Below, piece by piece: positions 1 through 7,571 of a stretch of 23,669 nucleotides of DNA; positions within the stretch are counted from its first letter, which is position 1, and every line of letters starts with the position of its first letter. This DNA is from an uncultured Alistipes sp. (lineage in GTDB: Bacteria > Bacteroidota > Bacteroidia > Bacteroidales > Rikenellaceae): positions 1 through 23,669 of the forward strand of contig CAMWGZ010000004.1 of NCBI GenBank assembly GCA_947173915.1, in the 5' to 3' direction. The translations under genes and the position numbers were made by a program. The notes under the pieces were generated by a model. That model was not told the DNA's origin. It was given only the letters and a program-made list of their open reading frames with translations, and searched no databases.

Positions 1-299
1 CTGGGTCGAAGAGCCCGCATTGGCGGCGACCCCTCGGCCGGTCCGCTCGCATGCGGAGGTCGGCTGCGGACGAAAAACCGCCGCGGCGAGGCGGCGGCGA
101 GGCCGCCTCTTCCGCCCGCAAAAATAGCAATAATCCCCCGAAACGCAACACCGCGCCCGGCAGCCGCACCGAAATAGGCAGCCGCAGGGCACCCCGTGCG
201 GAAACCGCCCGCCTCCGGGCCGAGAAAAGGCCCCCGAACGCCCCTCCGGCCCCGCAGGAAACGGATCGCTTCCGAAAGGGAAAATCGCCTCCGTAAAGT
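1..299. other. GC-rich stretch without a convincing gene
   Basis: I see no supportable gene here. The short open frames are arginine/proline-rich translations of GC-rich DNA and resemble no family I know. An 8-bp inverted repeat (88-95 with 102-109, six-base loop) could be a hairpin from the 3' end of a gene outside the window, but no clear T tract follows it. The lnt reading frame stays open back to 196, but the lnt promoter at 300-330 makes everything before about 335 non-coding. Confidence 0.6.
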
Positions 300-330
300 T
301 TTGAAATTTCGGCGGCATTCCCTATTTTTG
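300..330 (+). promoter_or_regulatory. Bacteroidota-type promoter of lnt-folC
   Basis: A TTTG at 300-303 and TATTTTTG at 323-330 are separated by 19 bases. This fits the Bacteroidota sigma-ABfr consensus (TTTG, 19-21 bases, TAnnTTTG). Transcription would start near 334-336, about ten bases before the lnt ATG at 346. That short leader supports choosing 346 as the start rather than 196. Confidence 0.75.
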
Positions 331-345
331 TCCGACGAATCGACA

Positions 346-1926
346 ATGCTCATGATGCGCAAACTCGCAGCCACAATATGCTCGGCCCTGCTGCTTTCGC
401 CGGGATGGCTCGGAGGAACGGGATTTACCCTTTTCGCCGGGCTGGTGCCGCTGCTCTGGATCAGCGATTCGTACGATGCCTCGCGCCGCTCGTGGTGGCG
501 GGTCTTCGGCTGGGCGCTGCTGGCGTTCGTTCTCTGGAACGCCGCGACGATCTGGTGGATCTGGCTGGCGACCCCCGTCGGGCCGTTCGCCGCGACGATC
601 GCCTCGTCGTGCCTCAACATGGTCGCCTTCATGCTCTACCACACCGTCTCGAAGAAGGGTCCGAAGGCCCTGGCCTACACCCTGCTCGTCTCAGGCTGGA
701 TCGCCACCGAATACTGGTACTCGATCGGGGACTTCTCCTGGCCCTGGCTGCTGCTCGGCAACGGATTCTCCCACGAAATCTGGGCCGTGCAGTGGTACGA
801 ATACACCGGCATCTTCGGCGGCACGCTCTGGGTGCTGCTGGGCAACATATTCCTCTACGAGGCGTGGCGGCGCGGCCGCGACCGCCGGGCCTGGCTGCGG
901 GCAGCCGGGGTCATCGTGCTTCCCCTGCTCGTCTCGCTCGCCATTTTCTTCAGCTACCGCACCCCCGACGAAGGCTCGATCGAAGTCTCCGTCGTCCAAC
1001 CGAACATCCACGACAAGTTCGCCTCCGGGACCGCCGAGGAGCAGGAGGAGCTGCTTCTCTCGCTCACGGCACAGGTGCCGCAGGGGGTCGATTTCATCGT
1101 GCTGCCCGAAACGGCGATCCCCTACTACCGCTACGACGAGGAGTCGGTCCGCTCGGCGCGGCCCGTGCGCGCATTCGAGCGTCTGATGCGGCTCAAATAC
1201 CCGCAGGCCCTGCTCGTCGCGGGAGCCAACACCGCCGTGTACTACCCCGACGAAGCACACCCCGAAACCGCCCGCCGGGATTTCAACCGCCGCGACGGAC
1301 GCAGCTATTACGACGCATTCAACTCGGCCCTGGCCATCGACTCCTCGGGCGTGACGGCAATCCACCACAAGGGCCGTCTGGTCATCGGCGTGGAGAACAC
1401 CCCGACCTGGATCTTCAAGGCGCTCAAGTTCCTTGTCATCGACCTGGGCGGCACGGTCGGCCAGCTCGGCATCGGCGAGGCAGGTCCCGTCTTCCGCAAC
1501 CGCGGCACAGCGGTCGGGCCGGCCATCTGCTACGAGGGACTCTACGGCGACTTCTTCGGCCAGTTCGTGCGGGACGGGGCACAGGCCATGCTGATCTCCT
1601 CGAACGACTGCTGGTGGGGCGACACGCCGGGCCACCGCCACCTCTTCTCGATCGCCCGTCTGCGGGCCGTCGAGCACCGCCGGGCCATCGCCCGCAGCGC
1701 CAACACCGGCACCTCGGGATTCATCGACACGCGGGGCGACGTGCGGCAGAAGCTGGGCTGGGACCGCCGCGGCATTCTGACCGACACCATGGAGCTGAAC
1801 AGCCGCCTGACCTTCTACACCCGATACGGCGACTACCTGGGACGCATCGCCCAGCTGCTCATGGGACTCTGCCTGCTCTACTACCTGGCCTACCGCATCA
1901 AGAAGAAGAACCACCTGATCGAATAA
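346..1926 (+). CDS. lnt: Apolipoprotein N-acyltransferase
   Basis: Lnt is an inner-membrane enzyme that adds the third acyl chain to the N-terminal cysteine of lipoproteins. The 526-residue product has several hydrophobic N-terminal segments (to about residue 203), then a nitrilase-like periplasmic domain. The expected Glu-Lys-Cys triad is visible: E255 in VLPETAIP, K342 in HHKGRLVIG, and C395 in GPAICYEG. A final hydrophobic segment (about 508-520) is followed by a basic tail. The ATG at 346 was chosen because the promoter box ends at 330; the same frame is open back to 196, but those extra 50 residues are basic and atypical of the family. It lies 54 bases before folC and is probably co-transcribed with it. 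Family assignment is firm. Confidence 0.93.
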   Translation: MLMMRKLAATICSALLLSPGWLGGTGFTLFAGLVPLLWISDSYDASRRSWWRVFGWALLAFVLWNAATIWWIWLATPVGPFAATIASSCLNMVAFMLYHTVSKKGPKALAYTLLVSGWIATEYWYSIGDFSWPWLLLGNGFSHEIWAVQWYEYTGIFGGTLWVLLGNIFLYEAWRRGRDRRAWLRAAGVIVLPLLVSLAIFFSYRTPDEGSIEVSVVQPNIHDKFASGTAEEQEELLLSLTAQVPQGVDFIVLPETAIPYYRYDEESVRSARPVRAFERLMRLKYPQALLVAGANTAVYYPDEAHPETARRDFNRRDGRSYYDAFNSALAIDSSGVTAIHHKGRLVIGVENTPTWIFKALKFLVIDLGGTVGQLGIGEAGPVFRNRGTAVGPAICYEGLYGDFFGQFVRDGAQAMLISSNDCWWGDTPGHRHLFSIARLRAVEHRRAIARSANTGTSGFIDTRGDVRQKLGWDRRGILTDTMELNSRLTFYTRYGDYLGRIAQLLMGLCLLYYLAYRIKKKNHLIE

Positions 1927-1980
1927 CCACTGCATTCAATAACAAACCGAACTTCCGGGACGATCCGGAAACCAAACACT

Positions 1981-3273
1981 ATGAATTACAACCAAACGCT
2001 CGAATTTCTCTTTACGGCGCTCGCATCGTACCAGCAGAAGGGACCCGAGGCCTACAAACCCGGTCTGGAACGGATCTCGGCCTTCTGCAAGCACCTGGGC
2101 AACCCCCAGCGCAACTTCTTCACGATCCACGTGGCCGGAACCAACGGCAAGGGCTCCGTCTCGCACATTCTGGCCTCGGTGCTCCAGCAGGCCGGCTACC
2201 GCACGGGACTCTACACCTCGCCCCACCTGCGCGACTTCCGCGAACGGATTCTGGTCGATGGAGAGATGATCCCCAAGCAGAAGATCGTGAACTTCGTGAA
2301 CAAGCACCGCGAATGTATGATGCAGCTCGACCTCTCGTTCTTCGAAATGACGACGGCGATGGCCTTCGACTACTTCGCACAGACCGATGTCGAGGTCGCC
2401 GTCATCGAGACGGGGCTGGGCGGCCGGCTCGACGCGACCAACGTGATCGTGCCGCAGGTCAGCGTGATTACCAACATAGGACTCGACCACACGGCGCTGC
2501 TGGGCGATACGCTCGAAAAGATCGCCGCAGAAAAGGCGGGCATCATCAAGAAGAGCATCCCGGTGGTCATCGGCGAGAAAAACGATGCCTGCGACCACGT
2601 ATTCGAGCAGACGGCGGCAGCCCTGAAATCGAAACTCGTCTATGCCGAAGATGCCTTCGTCTGCATTACCCACCAGACGGCGCACGACCGGCAGCAGTTC
2701 GTCCTCCGTCGCCGGCGCGACGACAAGCGGTTCGCGCTGGAGCTGGACCTCACGGGCAACTACCAGGTCCACAACCTGCTGACCGCGATCGCTACGATCG
2801 ACCTGCTGCACGAGGAGACCCCGCTCACAATCAGCGAACGGGCGCTGCGCACGGGACTGCGCCATGCCGCCGCCAGCACGATGCTGCTCGGCCGCTGGCA
2901 GAAACTCTCCGACCGCCCGCTGACCGTCTGCGACACGGGACACAACGCACACGGCATCCGCTACGTCGCCGAACAGCTGCGCACCACGCCCCACCGCCGC
3001 CTCTACTGCGTGCTGGGCTTCGTCCGCGACAAGGAACTCACGCAGGTGCTCCCCCTGCTCCCCCGGGAGGCTACCTACCTCTTCACGCAGCCCGGTGTGG
3101 AGCGCGCGCTCCCGGCCTGCGACCTGGCGGCCCAGGCCGCGATGTACGGACTGGAGGGGGAGACGCTCCCCTCAACCGCGGAGGCGCTGGCCCGCGCCCG
3201 CGAGCTGGCCGGCAAGGAGGACATGATCTTCATCGGCGGCAGCAACTTCGTCGTGGGCGAAATCCTCGAATAG
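1981..3273 (+). CDS. folC: Bifunctional folylpolyglutamate synthase / dihydrofolate synthase
   Basis: This cytoplasmic Mur-ligase-family enzyme adds glutamate to dihydropteroate and to folates using ATP. The 430-residue length is typical. The ATP-binding loop is HVAGTNGKGSVSH (glycine-rich loop at residues 53-59), followed by the family's YTSPHLRDFRERI segment. ETGLGGRLDATNV and the ITNIGLDHTALLG segment mark the central domain. GRWQ and CDTGHNAHG mark the linker and C-terminal ligase domain. The ATG at 1981 places the first helix at the usual distance from the P-loop. There is no obvious promoter in the 54-base gap after lnt, so I infer a lnt-folC transcript ending at the terminator at 3299-3333. 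Confidence 0.95.
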   Translation: MNYNQTLEFLFTALASYQQKGPEAYKPGLERISAFCKHLGNPQRNFFTIHVAGTNGKGSVSHILASVLQQAGYRTGLYTSPHLRDFRERILVDGEMIPKQKIVNFVNKHRECMMQLDLSFFEMTTAMAFDYFAQTDVEVAVIETGLGGRLDATNVIVPQVSVITNIGLDHTALLGDTLEKIAAEKAGIIKKSIPVVIGEKNDACDHVFEQTAAALKSKLVYAEDAFVCITHQTAHDRQQFVLRRRRDDKRFALELDLTGNYQVHNLLTAIATIDLLHEETPLTISERALRTGLRHAAASTMLLGRWQKLSDRPLTVCDTGHNAHGIRYVAEQLRTTPHRRLYCVLGFVRDKELTQVLPLLPREATYLFTQPGVERALPACDLAAQAAMYGLEGETLPSTAEALARARELAGKEDMIFIGGSNFVVGEILE

Positions 3274-3298
3274 AGGCCGAACGAAAGAGCGGACAAAC

Positions 3299-3333
3299 GG
3301 GGTCGGGACGGGGTACGTCCCGACCCCTGTTTT
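3299..3333 (+). terminator. Intrinsic terminator after folC
   Basis: A perfect 12-bp stem (3299-3310 with 3316-3327) closes a five-base GGGTA loop and is followed by TGTTTT. It sits 25 bases after the folC stop, as expected for a rho-independent terminator. Confidence 0.9.
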
Positions 3334-3375
3334 ATAGCAAAAGCAAGAAAAAACGGGCATAAATCCAATTTCCGA

Positions 3376-3407
3376 TTTGGAAAATCGGATTTAAGTTCAT
3401 ATCTTGA
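3376..3407 (+). promoter_or_regulatory. Promoter of the broken lipoprotein gene
   Basis: TTTG at 3376-3379 is followed after 20 bases by TATCTTGA at 3400-3407, which differs from TAnnTTTG by one missing T. The predicted start near 3412 would leave about 14 bases before the ATG at 3426. The -33 box falls inside a small inverted repeat (CCGATT and AATCGG around 3372-3388). Confidence 0.5.
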
Positions 3408-3425
3408 TTCCGAAATCAAGGCACA

Positions 3426-3721
3426 ATGCCTATGCTGAAAAGATTACGTCCCCTTGTTATTTCGTTGCTCGACGCTCGCGGCCTGCAACGACAGCGGCAC
3501 TCCGGACGATCCGGGTTTCCGGGAACCCGTTCCGGAGAAAACGCAATATACGAATGCCGTACTGACCTACCGGGGCGACGACATGTATTCGGAGATTTCG
3601 GACTCCTGGATCCTGCAACTCCACACCGACTTGGAGATCGACCAGACAGGCGGGGCCGCAGGCTCCGAACCTGTACGACAGCGGCCGGGACACACAGACA
3701 ACCCATCAAAATTTCAAATAA
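3426..3721 (+). pseudogene. Frameshifted remnant of a small lipoprotein gene
   Basis: Frame 1 from the ATG at 3426 reads MPMLKRLRPLVISLL. Removing one base near 3471 continues it as TLAACNDSG, giving a textbook lipoprotein signal ending in the lipobox LAAC. The second frame then reads KTQYTNAVLTYRGDDMYS and an alternating strand-like segment up to about 3640-3660. A further +1 change restores a third frame reading NLYDSGRD and stopping at TAA 3719-3721, ten bases before a terminator. Having promoter, signal peptide, body and terminator in order but in three frames indicates a decayed gene, perhaps with an internal deletion; sequencing error is possible. The AVLTYRGDD segment resembles AALFFGDD in the lipoprotein at 19732-21276, so the two may share a family. 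Function unknown. Confidence 0.6.
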
Positions 3722-3730
3722 ACCGAGGGA

Positions 3731-3765
3731 AAGAGGGGAGATCGCTCTCTCCTCTTTTCTTTCTT
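3731..3765 (+). terminator. Intrinsic terminator after the lipoprotein remnant
   Basis: The stem 3733-3741 pairs with 3746-3754 (nine pairs, one G-T) around a TCGC loop, extended by AA/TT, and runs into a T-rich tract from 3755. It survives intact although the gene before it is broken. Confidence 0.75.
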
Positions 3766-3816
3766 ATGCCGCCGCCCTCCCCCGGATGCACGGTCCGCAC
3801 GGGAGCGCCGCACGGC

Positions 3817-3856
3817 AAAAACAGCGAGGGGTGCCCGACAGGCACCCCTCGCTGTT
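3817..3856 (-). terminator. Terminator of the DUF3467 gene, convergent
   Basis: A perfect 16-bp inverted repeat (3820-3835 with 3841-3856, loop of five) is followed on the minus strand by a T run that overlaps the end of the stem. It lies 123 bases beyond the stop of the minus-strand DUF3467 gene. Reading from the other side it could also stop transcripts from the left. Confidence 0.75.
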
Positions 3857-3979
3857 CCATCGTTTGAGTTCCTCAAGAAACCGCATCCCTTTTTCGCACG
3901 ACACCCCACGGATGCCGCCGAAATCCGCCGCACGATCCGCTCGCGGCCGCCGAAAAACCGGACCGCAGCCCCGACGGTC

Positions 3980-4297
3980 TCAGGCCTCTCCGATCTTCGG
4001 ACCGCCGCCCAGCGGGAAGTCGCCCGGCAGAGGACGCTGCGAAGAGGGGATCTCGATCTTGCCCACGTTGCTTTCGTAGCGGGTAATGTTCTCCTGCAGC
4101 GAAAGCAGCAGCCGTTTGGCATGCTCGGGCGTGAGGATGATCCGGCTCTTGACCTTCGCCTTGGGCACTCCGGGCAGCACGGTCGCGAAATCGACGATGA
4201 ACTCCGAGAGCGAATGGGCGATGATCGCCAGATTGATGTAGTTTCCCTGAGCGACCTCTTCGCTCAGATCTATCTCTATTTTCCGATTTTCCTCCAT
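3980..4297 (-). CDS. DUF3467 family protein
   Basis: The 105-residue product begins MEENRKIEIDLSEEVAQG and contains YINLAIIAHSLSEFIVDFA followed by a VKSRIILTPEHAKRLL segment. These are hallmarks of DUF3467, a small cytoplasmic family common in Bacteroidota with no established function that I know of. The frame is open further upstream (to 4450), but the ATG at 4297 matches the family's usual N-terminus, and the likely -7 box lies at 4325-4332, inside that extension. It is a single gene facing away from the lysE-like gene and towards the lipoprotein remnant. The last residues (GGGPKIGEA) look flexible. Confidence 0.9.
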   Translation of the reverse strand: MEENRKIEIDLSEEVAQGNYINLAIIAHSLSEFIVDFATVLPGVPKAKVKSRIILTPEHAKRLLLSLQENITRYESNVGKIEIPSSQRPLPGDFPLGGGPKIGEA

Positions 4298-4324
4298 AAA
4301 ATGTCGTTTTTCGGGATTCGCGGG

Positions 4325-4332
4325 CAAAGATA
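4325..4332 (-). promoter_or_regulatory. Putative -7 box for the DUF3467 gene
   Basis: On the minus strand this reads TATCTTTG, a full match to TAnnTTTG. It would give a leader of about 24 bases before the ATG at 4297. I do not see a good TTTG at the expected distance upstream, so the assignment rests on the -7 box alone. Confidence 0.5.
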
Positions 4333-4460
4333 GATTTTTCCGCGAAACGAAAGCAGTTCGAAATAGGAAAGTTATGGAATACTTTTCAACAAACGGACGA
4401 AAGTCGCAGCAAACAATCGCCGGCAGACCGTTTTTCCTCCCTGCCGCCACCGGCTTCCGG

Positions 4461-4630
4461 TCTGTTTTCGTATCTTGAACTCCGTTCCAGATACTGCGCT
4501 TCGGAAAAAAGCAAACTCGCTTGCATTTTTCGCCCGGCTTATTCGTACCTTTGGCTGCGCCTTAGATACTTCGCCTCAACAAAACACAAACAAGTTTGGT
4601 TTTGTATTCGGCTTATTCGTATCTTTGTCC
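4461..4630 (+). repeat. Tandem promoter-like units with a period of about 75 bp
   Basis: Two diverged units share AGATACT (4489-4495 and 4564-4570, offset 75), an AT-rich inverted repeat, and GGCTTATTCGTA (4536-4547 and 4610-4621, offset 74) running into TACCTTTG or TATCTTTG. A third, partial unit lies upstream: TCGTATCTTG at 4468-4477 is again 75 bases before its counterpart. Each unit thus ends in a -7-like box (4471, 4546, 4620). In the last unit a 12-bp hairpin with one bulge (4579-4605) covers the -33 position. Function is unproven; possibilities are stacked promoters or a dispersed Bacteroidales repeat. Confidence 0.7.
4595..4627 (+). promoter_or_regulatory. Promoter of the lysE-like to yidD gene run
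   Basis: TTTG at 4595-4598 and TATCTTTG at 4620-4627 are 21 bases apart, within the Bacteroidota consensus. Transcription would start near 4634 and leave a GC-rich leader of about 93 bases before the ATG at 4727. It is the last and best matching of the three boxes in the repeat array. Confidence 0.65.
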
Positions 4631-4726
4631 CTCGGACAACCACCGAGCCGGACGGACCGGTGCGGGCCGACCCCCCGGCCTTTACCCCGCGCCGTCCCTG
4701 CGCCGCAACGCCGAAAAAAAAGAAAC

Positions 4727-5404
4727 ATGTACCTGGGAATCATCGAAGTCCTCCTGCGCGGATTCTGCGTAGGCATAGCCGCCTCGATCACGGTCGGCCC
4801 CGTCGCCGTGCTGTGCATCCAGCGCACCCTGAGCAAGAACCGCCGCTCGGGCATCGTCTCGGGGCTGGGCATCGCGTCGGCCGACACGCTGATGGCGCTC
4901 ATCGCCTACTCCTGCTACTCGGTGCTCCAGAGCCAGATCGAGCAGTACAACCAGCTGCTGCGCGTGGTGGCCGGCATCTTCGTGGTCATCGTCGGAGTCT
5001 ATATCTTCTTCCAGAACCCCGTGCCGCAGATCCGCCGCAACCGCGCCGGCAAGAGCAGCCTCGGTCAGGACTTCGCCTCGATCTTCGGACTGACGATCGC
5101 CAACTTCATCCTGGTCATCCCCTACATCCTGACCTTCTTCGCCGTCTTCAAGATCACGACCATCGAATCGTTCGATGCCGCCGGACTGGGGCGGGGACTG
5201 GCGGTCATCGCCGGATTCTTCGGCGGAGCGACCCTCTGGTGGACCTCGCTGGCCTTTCTGATCAACCTGTTCCGCCGCAAGTTCCGCCCGCGCCACATGC
5301 TCACGATCAACCACGTGGCGGGCATCGTGATCGGGGTGCTGGGCATCTACACGATTCTTTCCACATTTTTCAACATCATACCTCATGGAGTGCTCCAAGG
5401 CTAA
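4727..5404 (+). CDS. LysE family translocator
   Basis: The 225-residue inner-membrane protein starts MYLGIIEVLLRGFCVGIAAS followed by ITVGPVAVLCIQRTL, the glycine/proline N-terminal signature of LysE/RhtB exporters. About six hydrophobic segments follow, with the family's long hydrophilic loop (PQIRRNRAGKSS) after the third. LysE/RhtB proteins export amino acids or related compounds; the substrate here cannot be told. The frame stays open upstream to 4475, but that stretch is the promoter array, so the ATG at 4727 just after an A-rich tract is used. Its end overlaps cmk by 20 bases, suggesting translational coupling. Confidence 0.85.
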   Translation: MYLGIIEVLLRGFCVGIAASITVGPVAVLCIQRTLSKNRRSGIVSGLGIASADTLMALIAYSCYSVLQSQIEQYNQLLRVVAGIFVVIVGVYIFFQNPVPQIRRNRAGKSSLGQDFASIFGLTIANFILVIPYILTFFAVFKITTIESFDAAGLGRGLAVIAGFFGGATLWWTSLAFLINLFRRKFRPRHMLTINHVAGIVIGVLGIYTILSTFFNIIPHGVLQG

Positions 5405-6092
5405 AAAAATCGTCATCGCCATCGACGGATTCTCCTCTTGCGGCAAAAGCACCTTCGCCAAAGCCATCGCCGCACGGCTGGGCTACATCTTCATCGACAC
5501 CGGTGCCATGTACCGCGCCGTAACGCTCTATGCGCTCGAACACGGCGCGATCGAGGCGGGAACCGTCGATGAGGAGCGGGTGGCGGCCCTGCTCGACGAG
5601 ATCTCGATCGCTTTCCGCTTCAATCCCGAACGGGGTGCGAGCGACATCTACGTGAACGGCACGTGCGTCGAGGGACGCATCCGCTCCATCGAGGTAAGCA
5701 GCTGCGTGAGCCGCGTCAGCTCGATCCGCCCGGTGCGCGAGAAGCTGGTGGCGATGCAACAGGCGATGGGACGCGACCGGGGAGTGGTCATGGACGGCCG
5801 CGACATCGGCACGGTGGTCTTCCCCGATGCCGAGCTGAAGATCTTCATGACGGCCGATCCCGCCGTGCGGGCACGCCGCCGCTACGACGAGCTGCACGCC
5901 AAGGGCGAAGAGGTCTCGCTCGCCCAGATCGAAGAGAACGTCCGCTCCCGCGACCGGGCCGACATGACGCGCGCCATCTCGCCGCTGCGTCAGGCCGACG
6001 ACGCGATCGTTCTGGACAACAGCCGCATGAGCGTCGAAGAGCAGATGGAGTGGTTCCGGGAGCGCTTCGACCGCATCGCCGGCACCTGCTGA
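5385..6092 (+). CDS. cmk: Cytidylate kinase
   Basis: This cytoplasmic P-loop kinase phosphorylates CMP and dCMP to the diphosphates with ATP. The 235-residue product has the Walker A loop GFSSCGKST (residues 15-23), the IDTGAMYRAVTLYAL substrate-binding helix, the insert with the SSCVSRVSSIRPVRE segment, the VMDGRDIGTVVFPDA motif, and the lid with RRRYDEL and a RSRDRADMTR helix. The length matches the short bacterial CMP kinases. It starts inside the 3' end of the lysE-like gene and is followed by ispH. Confidence 0.96.
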   Translation: MECSKAKKIVIAIDGFSSCGKSTFAKAIAARLGYIFIDTGAMYRAVTLYALEHGAIEAGTVDEERVAALLDEISIAFRFNPERGASDIYVNGTCVEGRIRSIEVSSCVSRVSSIRPVREKLVAMQQAMGRDRGVVMDGRDIGTVVFPDAELKIFMTADPAVRARRRYDELHAKGEEVSLAQIEENVRSRDRADMTRAISPLRQADDAIVLDNSRMSVEEQMEWFRERFDRIAGTC

Positions 6093-6137
6093 AACCCGAT
6101 CCGAACCATGAACAGTCACACGAACGACCTTGCGGCA

Positions 6138-7016
6138 ATGACCGTCGAGATAGATGCCGCCTCGGGCTTCTGCTTCGGGGTGGAGCGGGCCATTTCCCGC
6201 GCTGAGGAGGCGCTGCGCGAGCAGCCGGAGATCTTCTCGCTGGGCGACATCGTCCACAACCGCATCGAGGTGCAGCGCCTCGAACGCCTCGGCATGCGGA
6301 CCGTCACACACGAACAGATGCCCCGGCTCGCGGGGCGCAGCCTGCTGATCCGGGCCCACGGAGAGCCGCCCGCGACCTACCGCCGGGCCGAGGAGCTGGG
6401 CATCCGCATCATCGACGCGACCTGTCCCGTGGTGGCCAAGCTGCAGGACCGCGTGGTGCGGGCCCACCGGAAGATGACCCCCGTCGGCGGGCAGGTGGTG
6501 CTGCTCGGCAAGCGCAACCATGCCGAGGTAATCGGCCTGACCAACCAGGTGGCATCGCCCACGATCGTCATCGAACGGGAGGAGGAGCTGGACAAGATCG
6601 ACTTCACGCGACCGGTCTTCTTCCTCTCGCAGACCACGCAGAGCATCGCCCTCTTCCATCGGCTGGCCGAACGGATGCGGGAGCGTGCCGCCGACCCCGG
6701 GCTGATCACGGCCCACGACACGATCTGCCGCCAGGTCGCCAACCGGGAGACGCACCTCGAAGCGTTCGCCCGCCGGTTCGACGCGATCGTCTTCGTCTGC
6801 GGCCGCAAGTCGAGCAACGGCAAGGTGCTCTTCGAGGTGTGCCGCGGAGCCAATCCCCGCAGCTACAACGTCGAAGAGGCAGCCGAACTGCTGCCGGAAT
6901 GGTTCGAAGGGGTGCGGAGCGTCGGCATCTGCGGGGCCACCTCGACCCCCAAATGGCTCATGCAGGAGGTGGCCGATGCCGTCGGCCGTCTCGGCCGGGC
7001 GGAACTACCCCGATAG
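6138..7016 (+). CDS. ispH: 4-hydroxy-3-methylbut-2-enyl diphosphate reductase
   Basis: IspH is the [4Fe-4S] enzyme of the last step of the MEP pathway, giving IPP and DMAPP. The N-terminus reads MTVEIDAASGFCFGVERAIS, placing the first cluster cysteine at position 12, where it lies in the E. coli enzyme. That is why I prefer the ATG at 6138; an in-frame ATG at 6108 would add ten residues. Other landmarks are DIVHNRIEV, the RAHGEPP histidine, DATCPVV with the second cluster cysteine, KRNHAEVIGL with the active-site histidine and glutamate, SQTTQS, CGRKSSNG and the GICGATSTPKW segment. It belongs to the cmk-to-yidD run. Confidence 0.95.
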   Translation: MTVEIDAASGFCFGVERAISRAEEALREQPEIFSLGDIVHNRIEVQRLERLGMRTVTHEQMPRLAGRSLLIRAHGEPPATYRRAEELGIRIIDATCPVVAKLQDRVVRAHRKMTPVGGQVVLLGKRNHAEVIGLTNQVASPTIVIEREEELDKIDFTRPVFFLSQTTQSIALFHRLAERMRERAADPGLITAHDTICRQVANRETHLEAFARRFDAIVFVCGRKSSNGKVLFEVCRGANPRSYNVEEAAELLPEWFEGVRSVGICGATSTPKWLMQEVADAVGRLGRAELPR

Positions 7017-7098
7017 CGGCAGCCCCGCCGTCCGAAGGCCGCAGCCCCGAGAGGCCTCGCCCCGAATCTCAAAGAAAACCGTACAAACCGAAAAATCC

Positions 7099-7569
7099 AT
7101 GAAAAAGCATCTGATCCGCTCCGTAAAATATTTCGTCGCCCTGTGCGTTCTTTATCTGGTCGTCATGGCACTCATGTTCGTGACCAACACTTCGCTGCTG
7201 ACTCCGGCGGAGACCTTCCGCGCACTCGTCCACTCGACCCGCGGCCAGGTAATGATCGCCGCGATGCTCCTCCTCTCGGCCCTCTACCCCCGCTTCGGAT
7301 TCATCTCCAGGCAGACGGTCGGACACCTGATGAGCGACCGCGAGCTGGTCGTCAGCGCCTTCGCCGCCGAAGGATTCCGCCCCGTGCGGGAGTCGGAATA
7401 CGAGATCGTCTTCCGGGGCGACACGCTGCCGCGCCGCCTGTCGCTGCTCTTCGAGGACGAGATCCGGGTAACGCAGAACGGCGAGTGGATCGTGATCGAA
7501 GGCATACGCCGGGGCGTGGCGCGCGCATATTTCCGTCTGGAAAACTATCTGAACAGAAAAGAAAAGTAA
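7099..7569 (+). CDS. Conserved hypothetical membrane protein
   Basis: I cannot assign a named family. The 156-residue product starts MKKHLIRSVKYFVALCVLYL, with one transmembrane segment at about 10-30 and a second at about 50-66. A hydrophilic C-terminal half carries REL-VVSAFAAEGFRPVRE and mixed strand-like segments ending LENYLNRKEK. The ATG at 7099 begins right at the basic residues before the first membrane helix; the open extension upstream (to 6976) overlaps ispH and looks unrelated. It is separated from the protease gene by two bases, so the two are probably translated together. A small cytoplasm-facing membrane protein is the most I can infer. Confidence 0.8.
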   Translation: MKKHLIRSVKYFVALCVLYLVVMALMFVTNTSLLTPAETFRALVHSTRGQVMIAAMLLLSALYPRFGFISRQTVGHLMSDRELVVSAFAAEGFRPVRESEYEIVFRGDTLPRRLSLLFEDEIRVTQNGEWIVIEGIRRGVARAYFRLENYLNRKEK

Positions 7570-7571
7570 CA

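Noticed and set aside
196..345. N-terminal extension of lnt
   Set aside because: The promoter at 300-330 lies within it, and the residues are basic and unlike any Lnt N-terminus.
378..3362. A 994-codon open frame spanning lnt and folC
   Set aside because: It is an arginine/proline/histidine-rich alternative frame running across two well-recognised genes and past the folC terminator; GC-rich DNA produces such frames.
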